Positions 53,336-64,000 of a stretch of 64,000 bases of DNA are shown here, piece by piece. The translations under genes were made by a program, and so were the position numbers. The stretch covers positions 220,001-284,000 of the forward strand of contig WBZZ01005838.1 of assembly GCA_019918135.1 (NCBI GenBank). The letters run 5' to 3'. Source of the DNA: Paulinella micropora. Its lineage: Eukaryota > Cercozoa > Imbricatea > Euglyphida > Paulinellidae. The notes beneath the pieces were generated by a model that saw only the letters and a list, made by a program, of their open reading frames with translations, did no database searches and was not told the origin of the DNA. Position 1 is the first letter of the stretch. Every line of letters starts with the position of its first letter.

Positions 53336-55163
53336 ACATGTGTCGAAGCGTAGCCCAGACACTTCTGTAGCGAAGGTGGAACAACCAGAGTCTGACAAGG
53401 GGAAAGGGGGCAAAGGGGGCAAACGGCAAGCTAAAGGAAAGGAAAAGAAAAAGGAAAAGAAAGAGAAAGAGAAAGGGAACAAGAAGAAGGGCCAAGGTGT
53501 GGAGCAGGGGAGCAAGACGATTCGGAACTCACTCTCGAGCATGAAGATCAGGATGAAGATGCAGACACTTCTGTAGAGACGGATGCGGGGTCAGACCTTG
53601 TCGGTGACGTGGAACAATCGAAGACAAGGAACAGGAAGAAGGGCCAAGGTGTGGAGCAGAAGAGACAGGATTCGAACGTCACTCTCGAGGATAAAGAGCA
53701 GGATAAAGAGCAGGTCACCACCACCAGCAGCACCAAAATTTTGCGTTCCTTCACATCCGCAACGCAAAAGCCACAAGAAAAAACACCATCACCACCACGA
53801 CCAACAGCAGAAGCAGCAGTTGCGAAAGCAAAAACGGAAACCTCAGCACAAGAAGAGCCAACAGCAAAAACACCATCACCACCACGATCAACAGCAGAAG
53901 CAGCAGTTGCGAAAGCAGAAACGGAAACCTCAGCACCAACAGCAGAGACGGAACCCCCAGAAAAATTTGAAGATGAAGAAATCCTCAGAAAGAGGAAGAG
54001 GAGCTGAGCTTGCGGAGCTTGTGGCGGCACAAAAGCGTAAAAGGCAGGAAATGAAAAAACTCGTCGATAAAGAAGAACAGTTGCTCAAACAACTACAAGA
54101 ATTTTCAGAAAAGGAAGAGGAGCTGGAAACATCGACATCAGCAAGAGCATCACCAGCAGCAGCAACAGAATCTGAAGCACCACCAGTAGCACCACGAGCT
54201 GCAGCAACACTCACAGCAACACCCACAGCAACACTAACAGCAACCCCAACAGCAACAGCAACACCAGCAGCAACACCAACAGCAACACCAACAGCAACAG
54301 CAACACCAGCAGCAACACTAGCAACAAAAGCACCACCGTCGAACAGTGCTGCTGAGCATACTGACACCTTCACCAGCATGAGCAGCAAGAACAGTTCTGC
54401 AGCTGCAGGCGGCACCAGTGTCAACGTCGAAAGCGACAGCACAACAGGAGTTCAGCGCCCGCAGTGTGGAGGCACTGCAGTGGACCACAGTAGCAGCAGC
54501 AGTTCAGCGCCCGCAGGTAGAAGCACTGCAGTGGACCACAGTAGCAGCAGCAGTTCAGCGCCCGCAGGCGGTGCACAAGCAGGCACTTCATCAACAGCCG
54601 CTTCAAGCAGCGCCGATATTATAGGGATTGCTAAGGCCATCGCAGAGCAGCTGCAATTGAGGTCAGCGCTCACAGGCAATCCACAAGCAGTCACTTCAAC
54701 AGCAGTCGCGTCAAGCAGAGCTCAGGTCGAAAGTGACAGCAGCCATTCAGCGCACGCGCGTGCAGGAGATGCACAAACAGTCAATTCAACAACAGTCGAG
54801 TCCAGCAGCGTCGGAGGCCTCCGCAGCAACATCGGATTACAAAGCATTATTGCTAAGGCCATCGCAGAGCAGGTGCAAAGCAAGCAGCATTTGAACACGA
54901 TTATGCACTCCCCGCCCTCCCCGCCGGAGAAACCACGTCGGACGTTTTCGAGCTTTCGTTTGAGAAGAAGAAGCGCAAGCGCGGATAGCATGGATGTTGA
55001 GAGGGAAGCGTTTCGTGCAAAGGAGCATTCAGCAAGGCCGGACCGTTGCGAATCTCGTGAGTATCCTAAAGGAAAAGCAGAAAATGAAAATATCACCGCA
55101 TCAGCAGCCTGTTTCATAATCAACTTGGCAAGATTCAAGCTCATTTCACCAGCCAAATTATGA
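53245..55163 (+). CDS. Low-complexity protein gene fused to the Copia remnant
   Basis: Starting around RQRYKDVPERFLEELGARLK, the coding signal moves through Lys/Glu/Gly-rich sequence (53400-53500), a duplicated 117-bp unit encoding PTAEAAVAKAKTETSA, a Lys/Glu coiled coil (KKLVDKEEQLLKQLQEFSEK), Thr/Ala/Pro repeats, two TAVDHSSSSSSAPAG repeats and an Ala/Gln-helical part with IAKAIAEQLQ and IAKAIAEQVQ. At least two frame changes (near 53570 and 54000) are needed. The end at 55163 may be an exon end. No domain recognised; it resembles disordered scaffold-like proteins. It could be a host gene disrupted by the Copia insertion. Confidence 0.35.
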
Positions 55164-55262
55164 TTCAAGCTCATATCATCCTTACCATGCATATGGCCAT
55201 CAAAATCACCCTCAGATGCAGATGAAGAGCACATTTAACTGGAACCAGCACCAGCAGCAGCA

Positions 55263-55562
55263 ATGAACCAGCACCAGCAGCAGCAAGTTATGACTTACCC
55301 GGGTTACAACCAGCACCAGCAGCAGCAAGTTATGACTTACCCTGGTTACATGCAACAAAACCCTAGGCCTCCGATGCCAATTATCATCCCGCCGCCAGGT
55401 CAGAACCATGAGCAATCTCTGGTTTTGTACCAACAGCCGCAGGAGGAGGGCTATTATAACTGCCAGGGTGATGCTTGGGATCAATCTCGAAAGAACTTAC
55501 GTCGTGAGGGTGGGGTCGAAATCATGGAGTGCGATAAATCTCCAGCTAAACCATTAAGTTGA
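55263..55562 (+). CDS. Gln/Pro-rich C-terminal exon or small protein
   Basis: Begins with two 51-bp repeats encoding NQHQQQQVMTYPGY, then PRPPMPIIIPPPGQNHEQ and an ordinary C-terminus ending at 55562. Sequence upstream (55170-55260) also has CAG repeats. It may be the last exon of the low-complexity gene before it. Function unknown. Confidence 0.35.
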   Translation: MNQHQQQQVMTYPGYNQHQQQQVMTYPGYMQQNPRPPMPIIIPPPGQNHEQSLVLYQQPQEEGYYNCQGDAWDQSRKNLRREGGVEIMECDKSPAKPLS

Positions 55563-55586
55563 TAATGCAGTTCGTTTTGTAAAAAG

Positions 55587-55687
55587 ACCACCAGCACCAG
55601 CAGCACCACCAGCAGCACCACCAGCAGCACCACCAGCGGCACCACCAGCAGCACCACCAGCAGCACCACCAGCAGCACCACCAGTAG
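55587..55687. repeat. CACCACCAGCAG minisatellite
   Basis: Irregular array of CACCACCAGCAG units. Just downstream AACGACGTGGTAG recurs three times (about 55697, 55721 and 55767). Confidence 0.85.
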
Positions 55688-55689
55688 CT

Positions 55690-56320
55690 TCAGTAAAACG
55701 ACGTGGTAGGTTCATTAAAACGACGTGGTAGATGGTTTGGTTTTTGGTAGATTCGAATTCATTACAACGACGTGGTGCAATCCACTTTGTGCCTTCGTTT
55801 GCGCCAACGAGCAGGCAGTGCCTTCGTTTTGCTGATATTAATGCATTTTACGAAGGCAAACAGTTGTAGTAGGGAATATTTTTTTAAACGTTTCAATTAT
55901 TAAAGTTGTTTGTCCTACCATGCACGGTGTGAAGTTTCCTTATGATTCATGAAATTTTGTTCTTCCTTCGAATACTAGTAGTAGTTTAAAAAGTTTGAAA
56001 TTGCAATTACATCATTTCATGAGTGTGAAAAGTTAAGTTCGCTCAAGTTTTCACACGGTTATAAAATCGTTTTTAATGAATACTTACCCATCAAAAGGCC
56101 TGGTCATGAGACGAAAAGGAAGTAGTAATAAAGGAACGAAGGCATCCAGAACCCTGACTCCGCCGGGATAAATAGCTATATATAGTGAAAGGCAAGCAAG
56201 GCACTACAGATTAGCCTGGCATCACCGGTCACAACTCAAGCAACACCACTGCAACAGCACCATTAATCAGCATCCCACCAGCACCGACAGTTCATAATTA
56301 ACCACCATCATCATCAACAC
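55690..56320 (+). promoter_or_regulatory. Non-coding region with a TATA-type promoter
   Basis: No gene until a compact promoter: GGATAAATAGC then TATATATAG at 56177-56185, followed about 30 bases later by GGCACTACAGATTAGCC, a suitable start site. It points rightward, into the 360-bp repeat array, whose units contain splice-like TTTGCAG sequences. The transcript may be non-coding. Confidence 0.5.
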
Positions 56321-56324
56321 TACA

Positions 56325-57285
56325 GTGAGTTTGCTGGTGGTATTGACGGCGGGCAGGTGCGAACAGGCTGGCCACTGGAGGTTTGGTGGCTCCTGGTGTG
56401 GTGTGGTGGTATGTGCCCTAAGTTGAAATTTGAATCTGTGTGACCGTTACAGTTACCGCAATGGTATGTTGCTGTTTGCAGCATCAGTGCAATGTTTTGA
56501 CATGCTAAAAGCTATGGGATATGTGTAATCGGCTTGCGACACACGAGGTTGCTGGTGTTTCTTACCCCGCAAGCCAAAGGTAAAGTGCAGCCAACACCCC
56601 TGGTGCTGGTGAGAGTGCAACAGTTTAGGTCGAGGTGTTGGTGGTAGGTAGTTGTTGCAGAGGTGCAGCGTTCGCTAGATTTCGTGATTTGGCATGCAGT
56701 ACAATGGGCTTGCTGGTGGTATGGACTGCGTGCAAGTGCGGGCAGGTTGGTGGAGGTTTGGTGGCTCCTGGTGTGGTGTGGTCGTATGGGGCCTAGATTG
56801 AAATTTGAATCTGTGTGACCGTTACAGTTGCTGCACTGGTGTGCTGCTGTTTGCAGCTGATGGACAGCATCAGTGCCATGGTTTTGGCTTGCGACACACG
56901 AGGTTGCTGGTGTTTCTTACCCCGCAAGCCAAAGGTAAAGTGCAGGGAACACCAGCCTGGTGCTGGTGAGAGTGCAACTGTTTATGTCGAGGTGTGGGTG
57001 GTAGGTAGCTGTTGCAGAGGTGCAGTGTTCGCTAGATTTCGTGCGTTGGCGTGCAGTACAATGGGTGTGCTGGTAGTATGGACTGCGGGCAGGTGCAGGC
57101 AGGTTGGTGGAGGTCTGGTGGTTCCTGGTGTGGTGTGGTGGTATGGGGCCTAGATTGAAATTTGAATCTGTGTGACCGTTACAGTTGCTGCACTGGTGTG
57201 TTGCTGTTTGCAGCTGATAGACAGCATCAGTGCAATGTTTTGGACATGCTAAAAGCTGTGGGATATGTGTAATCGGACGCGCAGT
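56325..57285. repeat. Three tandem copies of a ~360-bp unit
   Basis: TTGAAATTTGAATCTGTGTG occurs at 56423, 56798 and 57155 (periods 375 and 357), with surrounding matches over most of each unit, e.g. GGTTTGGTGGCTCCTGGTGT and the CTGTTTGCAG-CTGATGGACAGCATCAG segment. A degenerate fourth match lies near 57340. Open frames in single copies are not conserved between copies. Confidence 0.85.
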
Positions 57286-57665
57286 CAGACGGTTTCGTCA
57301 CCACTGAAAATCCATTATGGTGCCACCACTGTTCAAATTTTGAATCTGCGTGACCGTTACACAAGGTCCCATCAACTGTTTGTGTTTGTGTAGTGTAGAG
57401 GACATCAGGAAGATGATTTATCAATGCTGTATTGATGCTGTAGCGCATGTTTTTGATGTTAACAAGGTCGCAATCAGCCGACCCAGGCATAAAAACCAGG
57501 ACCTGAATTCCTGACAGTCTTGTGCTGGTTTGACAAGGGAATTCGAGGTATAACAACAAGACTGCTGGCGCAATCGATGCCCACACATGTGAATAATCGA
57601 ACTATGGTATCATTTTTGATTTTCCCTGGTGACGACTTCTGGTGATTAGGTCGGCCATTTTCCAG
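57286..57665. other. Spacer between repeats and the right Gypsy copy
   Basis: No supported gene. A minus-strand open frame (57586-57227) has no recognisable features. It begins with the tail of the last 360-bp repeat. Confidence 0.4.
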
Positions 57666-58997
57666 GTCCAACCGGCCATTTCTCAGCGGATGCAGTTACA
57701 AGGGTTTGCTGGGGCAATACGAGGCCACGAGCGACATTTTCGAGACGGTCCATATCGATTATGTGGGCCCTCTACCGAAAGCGGGAGACGGGGGGTTCAA
57801 ATACATCCTGACGGCTATTGACAGGGCATCGAATTACGTGATCACGGTACCTACTAAGAACGAAACCAAGGAGACAACCGCAAGGGCTCTTATCGATCAC
57901 GTTTTCTGCAGGATCGGAGTCCCAAGGAAGATCATATCAGACCGGGGGAGTTCGTTCATTAATTGGCTCTCGAACGAGCTCACTGCATACTTTGGGTTTC
58001 AATGGAACTACGCTATGGCATACAATCCCATGGCAAACGGAAAAATATATTGCCAGAACAACCAGAAGATGTGGCCGGAGACGGTGCAGCCTTTTACGTT
58101 TGCGGTTAACAACTTGGGTTCCTCGTCTTTGGGGGGAAACGTTCGGCTTTGCCCGAATCAATTGGTACACGGAAGGGTGTTGAACACACCTACGGATCAC
58201 TTCAAGGACACGGCTTTATATGACCCGACGGAATTGATGGCCTGCCGCCGGCGGGCAATCGCGGAAGCGGAACACATCGTCCGGAAGCAGCGGGAGGCTG
58301 CTATGAGGCGGAAGGACGATAAGGGGCAGCAAAAGTTCTGACATGTGGAGTTCAACGTGGGAGACACGGTCTTGTTATACGTCCCGAGCATCCCGGTGGG
58401 TGTGTCGGCGAAGTTATACGAGAAGTGGCAGGGCCCTTATCAAGTGGTGCAGCAAACCGCGGCATACAATTACAAAATCCGCCATCAGCGGACGAGTAAA
58501 GAACAGATCGTGCATGTGAGACGGCTGGTTAAGTTCTCACCGTTTCTATTGGATTATGAGACGGACGCGCAGGCACTGGCGTGCACGACGGATGACTGGG
58601 GCAACCCGACACCTTTGCTTACTAGTTCGCAGCGTGCGGAGGAGCTGGCGAGGTTGAGGGACCAGCTCCTGTACGAGCCGGAGGAGGAGGAGAAACAAAG
58701 ATTGCGGGATGCAATTACGGAGCTGGAAACGGGCTCTCACGAACGAGGGTCCAGGAGACAACGCCAGAAAGGCGAGGGCGCCAACGGAAAGGAGAAAACT
58801 AAGGAGCGGAAGGAGGAGCCGGGGGGCTTGGGGGGAGCGCCACGACAGGAAACACAGGAGGAGGGGAAAGAGGTGGAGGAGAAGCAGCGGGCACAGACGG
58901 CCCGTCCGAGACCCCACCAGAGGGAGGGGACGGAGGTGGATCGCGTCCACAGGCGGAGAAGTGGCTGGACGACCCGGCCAAGATAGATAAGATCCAC
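57666..58997 (+). pseudogene. Gypsy integrase, right copy, catalytically dead
   Basis: The frame starts within the integrase core: HIDYVGPLPKAG (first Asp), KYILTAIDRASNYV, IISDRGSSFIN (second Asp), then AYNPMANGKIYCQNN where the expected catalytic Glu of the NGxxE motif is Tyr. A TGA at 58339-58341 interrupts the same frame just before the C-terminal domain (FNVGDTVLLYVPS, KWQGPYQVV, IVHVRRLVKF). A highly charged linker with Glu/Lys/Arg runs reaches 58986. Reverse transcriptase and RNase H are missing upstream. Same family as the left copy at 7.6-8.7 kb but on the opposite strand. Confidence 0.9.
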
Positions 58998-60524
<1,527 letters not shown>

Positions 60525-60534
<10 letters not shown>

Positions 60535-60665
60535 ATGGAATTGGATAGATTATAGGTTGGATAGAATATAGGACGGATAGTAATAGAATTGGATAGATTA
60601 TAGGTTGGATAGTAATAGATATGGATAGAGTATAAGATGGATAAGGATAGGAATGGATGGAGGGG
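60525..60665. repeat. GGATAG-type minisatellite
   Basis: Repeated ATTGGATAGATTATAGGTTG and related units in a loosely ordered array of about 20-bp and 60-bp periods. Confidence 0.8.
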
Positions 60666-60942
60666 ACGACAAGGGGCAACCATGGGACGATACGGGGCAG
60701 CAACGGGACGACCTGAAGGCAGGAGGACAAAAGGGGGATAGAAAACAAGGGAATCGGATGGATAGACGGGTAGGTCTATAAGTGGTACTTGGGGTCGTTT
60801 CGAGCATGGAGTGCTGACGCCAGGGGAACGGCGATGGGGGGAAATCAAAGGCTTGGGGGGGCATTCTCTCAGCGACGTTTTCAGTCACTTCTGGGCGGCA
60901 CGACCGGGACTACAACGTCACCTGGGGCCATAAGTTGATAAA

Positions 60943-61320
60943 CATTTTCTTATTCCGACTAGGATCGATTGGGTAAGGCGGTCACTTTTTCAAATTCCCA
61001 AAAGATTCATTGGTAATTTTCTTATTCAGACGAGGATCGATTTGATAAGGCGGTCACTTTTTCAAATTCCCAAGAGATTCATTGGCAATTTTCTTATTTC
61101 GACTGGCATCGATTGGATAAGGCAGTCACTTTTTCAAATTCCCAAGATTCATTAGCAATTTTCTGATTCCGACGAGGATCGATTGGATAAGGCGGTCACT
61201 TTTTCAAATTCCCAAGAGATTCATTTGTAATTTTCTTATTTCGACTAGGATCGATTGGATAAGGAGGTTACTTTTTCAAATTACAGAGATATTTGTTGGC
61301 AATTTTCTCAAGTCAGCAGT
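60943..61320. repeat. Five ~72-bp tandem repeats
   Basis: GGATCGATTG (or one-base variants) occurs at 60962, 61034, 61105, 61176 and 61250, with periods 72, 71, 71 and 74. Units share CACTTTTTCAAATTCCCAA and AGATTCATTGGCAATTTTCT. Non-coding. Confidence 0.9.
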
Positions 61321-62866
61321 TTTGCATGAGAGGGCTCATGCAAAACATAGGCTGAAGGCAGCAGAGGGTAACGTGAAGCAGCGCCACAGTCATAAAGTGG
61401 TAGTTTTTATACGAAGGAATTCGTACAAAATCCTTTTGGGGGGGCCGACGGGGCAGAAGGTATGATTAACGGGAATCAATGGATTTTACTCAGGCGGAAA
61501 TAGAATCAAGTTATTAATAAGTTTATCCGGGGCTAGTATAGTCTGGCACACTAGGTGGGAGGGACGATGAGTGAATTTAGGTAGACACGGGGGTGTAATT
61601 TTATCAGAGGAAATTATGTCTGGTGACTGACAGTCATTAGTGATAATTTTTCACATTGTATCCCGGTTTGGATCATATGAGTCGGCTGATCTTAACTTGA
61701 CTTCTCAGTCGCGCATCCTGACGAGGGCCCGCTCGAGGGGGCCAGGAGAGGGGATTATGCCGGCCCACCCGGTATATAATGGCATTACCAGATGTTCCGG
61801 TCTGTTCGCTTATCCTTGGCTTGGAGAGTACGAAGTCCGTTCTACGTTGGTATTCCTCATTCTACAAGTCGTTAGACAGTTATTATATTATTAATGTTAA
61901 CATTAAATATTGAGTCACGATATTAATCATATTCTAAAAAAATCTTTGACTTACTACAATTCTTCAAAATAATTTCTGAACGGAATCGAAAACTAGTCAA
62001 GTTAGTGAAGTCGAAACGTCGTGCAGAGGAGAATCTAATGAACAGGTAAAAAAAATCACTTTTCAACGGCAAAGGTTTCGGCAGGTGCTTACGATGCAGC
62101 CTGGTGCTTAGTCTGATAAGTCACTTCCCGATAAGATTTTACCCGGCTCCGTACCTTGACGTATTAATATCGATAGAGCATAGCTTGAAATATTAATATC
62201 CCGCTTATTTCAGTATTATTACGTTGAGAAACCATGATCTTATTCAGTTTGAAAAAGTGCCACATTTAGGGACATGATCCACAAATGTGGCGCTCGCCGG
62301 GTTGAGGGATAATGTTAAGAATACCGGTACTAGCAGCTAAGCGGATGATTTACTCTCAGCAGCTGCTCCCCGCCTTGATCTGCCATCAACATTACCGTTA
62401 TTTATTATTTAACTCTTACATACGCATAGAGCTCTTCCTGTATCTTTTGTGCTTCCCGCTTTAGCTCTACGAGTGGAAAGTATTTGATCCAAACTCAGGT
62501 TTTCAAGTCTGCAGTGCTCGCGTTGAGTATTTTTTGTTTTGAGGCCCGGGAGAGCAAAAAAAAGAATAGAGCAGACAGGATTGTGACGTTTGATGTTCCT
62601 GTGTCAGCCAGCTGCGACCGCGTATTTATAATTTCACAAATTTCTTTTGGAAACTATACCTCAATTAAAGTTAAGTTTAGGGTTCGCTTGAATTCTTCAT
62701 ACGCAAGTCTATTTTAATTTTCGTCGCATTTAATTTTCTCATGGTGCTTGCGACAGGCAGCTTACTGCTTCCCTTTGTTTTTTTCGTTTACTACTGCGCC
62801 CGTAGGCCAAAGTAGACAGGACCTGTATGTTGCGTTTCGTTGGGTCTTAACGCTTATGTCAGCCAC
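61321..62866. other. Intergenic region before the folate-receptor-like gene
   Basis: AT-rich, no open frame with supporting features. The short frames at 61640-61894 and 62484-62717 show no domain or start context. The right end is the 3' flank of the minus-strand gene that stops at 62867; no canonical minus-strand AATAAA is seen in the first 100 bases after the stop. Confidence 0.4.
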
Positions 62867-64000
62867 TTAGTTGGCGGATGCAGGGCCAGGAGCAGTTGCT
62901 TCGATCTCATCCTGACTTGATGTTTTGTTGAGCTTGGTGCTCTTCTCGGAGGGATCGTTGGTTTCGAGCTTCTGGAATACAGGCACACCCTGACGCTCAC
63001 GAATGAACATGAAAATGATGCAAAGGAAGAACGCCACCGCACAAGTGATTCCAGCGATTGCACCAGCTTCCAATTTGTGGACAAACGTGGGGGTATACTC
63101 GTCGGCAGTTTTGTAGACTTTCGCGCATTCAAAGAAATTACCTGCCATCGAAACATTCGTTGACTAACTGACACTATATCATAAACCCACTGATACTACT
63201 ACTGCTAATGTACTGATTTATATTATTTCATCAAGATTACCCCCATCTGTAGAGCAAAACAGGTCATCGGCGCAGGCGCGCCACCAAGCATCGCAAAAGT
63301 CGCCACGGATAGGCATCTTCCAAATCTCCCAGTAGTTGAAATCAGAACTGTTTCTCCAGGCGGCGTTCTCGCTTGTGTTCTGCATGTATCGGGCATAGAT
63401 CCCAATATTGGGATCACATTCGTACAAGCAGGCCTCAGCAATGAAGTAACGTTCGCATGCTTGTGACAAGGGTCCGCAGCGGTCCCACTGATATTCAGGG
63501 CCATATGACTCCTTGATCTTTTTTACAGAGAGAACCGTTGAATTTGAGCAGCAAGCGTCAGTTTGCCACGGATGACACTCACGGGCAGTAGCAGGCTCAG
63601 GTCCTACAGACAGAGCACAAGACGGTGGCCCTACTAGTTTCAAAATAAAAGAAAGAGCTCGAGTACACCTGGAAAAGTTTTGTGCGCAGTGACGTCGCCT
63701 TCCGCAAGGTAACACTCAGCAGGCTTGTCAAAGCCGAGGAGGCTCGCGACTAAAAACAATTTCGGCAAGTAACAAACAAGAAAACAACCCGAAAGAAGCT
63801 ACCTTCGTCGTTCGGGTTTTGTTTATTGTAAAACCACATGGTGTACCCTCGAGAATAGTTGGTCTCGTAAGTGAACGCGTCACCCCACATGGTTTCACAT
63901 AGAGCCTAGTTGCCGTCAGAATGAGTGGACTTGATTCGAACGCTCTGTCCAGTACCTTGCCGTCGGCATAAATTGCGGAAAACTTCTTGCATTCAGGCTG
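62867..64000 (-). CDS. Folate-receptor-like membrane protein, partial at window edge
   Basis: Five exons are visible: beyond 64000-63956, 63905-63803, 63749-63669, 63603-63241 and 63141-62867, joined by GT..AG introns of 50, 53, 65 and 99 bp that keep one frame. The first exons give the C-terminal half of one folate-receptor domain (ECKKFSAIYADGK, LCETMWGDAFTYE, NKQNPND). A second domain follows: ECHPWQTDACC, the WDRCGP...ACERYF stretch, CLYECDPNIG, FCDAWWRACADDLFC. It stops short of its own MWGD part and passes through FFECAKVYK to a membrane helix (GITCAVAFFLCIIFMF) and an acidic/basic cytoplasmic tail. The family binds folate or riboflavin at the cell surface. It is the clearest host gene in the window. 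Confidence 0.85.

Overview
The window looks like a nuclear chromosome piece from a compact-intron eukaryote, most likely a protist. The one clear host gene is a folate-receptor-like membrane protein at the right edge, whose visible introns are only 50-99 bp with GT..AG ends. Folate-receptor-family genes with this motif layout occur in animals and in stramenopile-type protists; the very short introns make me favour a protist, but no sequence search was possible. The host background is AT-rich and full of mobile elements, tandem repeats and hairpins.

Layout. (1) 0-4.1 kb: AT-rich non-coding DNA with a long hairpin and ATGGTATC palindromes. (2) 4.1-8.7 kb, minus strand: remains of a Gypsy-type retroelement (integrase C-terminus, a conserved pol-end module) and, after it, a decayed gene for a protein with an N-terminal membrane anchor. 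(3) about 8.74-27.4 kb and 38.6-47.75 kb: two halves of a very GC-rich island of virus-type genes with no similarity in composition to its surroundings. Recognisable products are two protein kinases, an mRNA capping guanylyltransferase, a ribonucleotide reductase small subunit, an F-box protein, a leucine-rich-repeat protein, two proteins with about seven membrane segments, a C2H2 zinc-finger protein, a coiled-coil protein, a large AAA+/helicase-type ATPase, and two BRO-like DNA-binding paralogues (one joined to an HNH nuclease). Several others are unknown. Almost every gene is split by frameshifts or an in-frame stop, and the spacers carry G or C runs of up to 28 nt. The simplest reading is an endogenised, decaying fragment of a large nuclear-type DNA virus (capping enzyme, RNR and BRO/HNH content suggest a Nucleocytoviricota-like relative; this is inference). 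Indels at homopolymers could partly be assembly error. (4) 27.4-38.6 kb: an 11-kb AT-richer element with terminal inverted repeats and palindromes, interrupting the viral island exactly at the 3' end of the HNH gene. It holds two divergent intron-containing genes: a transposase-like SAP-domain protein on the minus strand and a long repeat-rich multi-exon gene on the plus strand. (5) 48.3-51.0 kb: a second transposase-like gene with DFS / SDGG / HGKG-CD motifs. (6) 51.6-53.3 kb: a Copia-type fragment (DSGA protease, GAG-pre-integrase), joined to a low-complexity protein gene reaching 55.6 kb. (7) 55.6-57.3 kb: minisatellite, a TATA promoter and three copies of a ~360-bp repeat. (8) 57.7-59.5 kb: a second Gypsy copy, plus strand, with a dead integrase and the same pol-end module as the left copy. 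(9) 59.5-62.8 kb: microsatellite, paired hairpins, 72-bp tandem repeats, no supported gene. (10) 62.9-64.0 kb: the folate-receptor-like gene, running off the window.

How parts fit together: the viral block combines nucleotide supply (RNR), RNA capping, signalling (kinases, multi-pass membrane proteins), ubiquitin targeting (F-box) and DNA handling (AAA+ ATPase, BRO/HNH), as expected of a large DNA virus. The surrounding retroelements and DNA elements have nested into and around it. No tRNA, rRNA or CRISPR array was seen.
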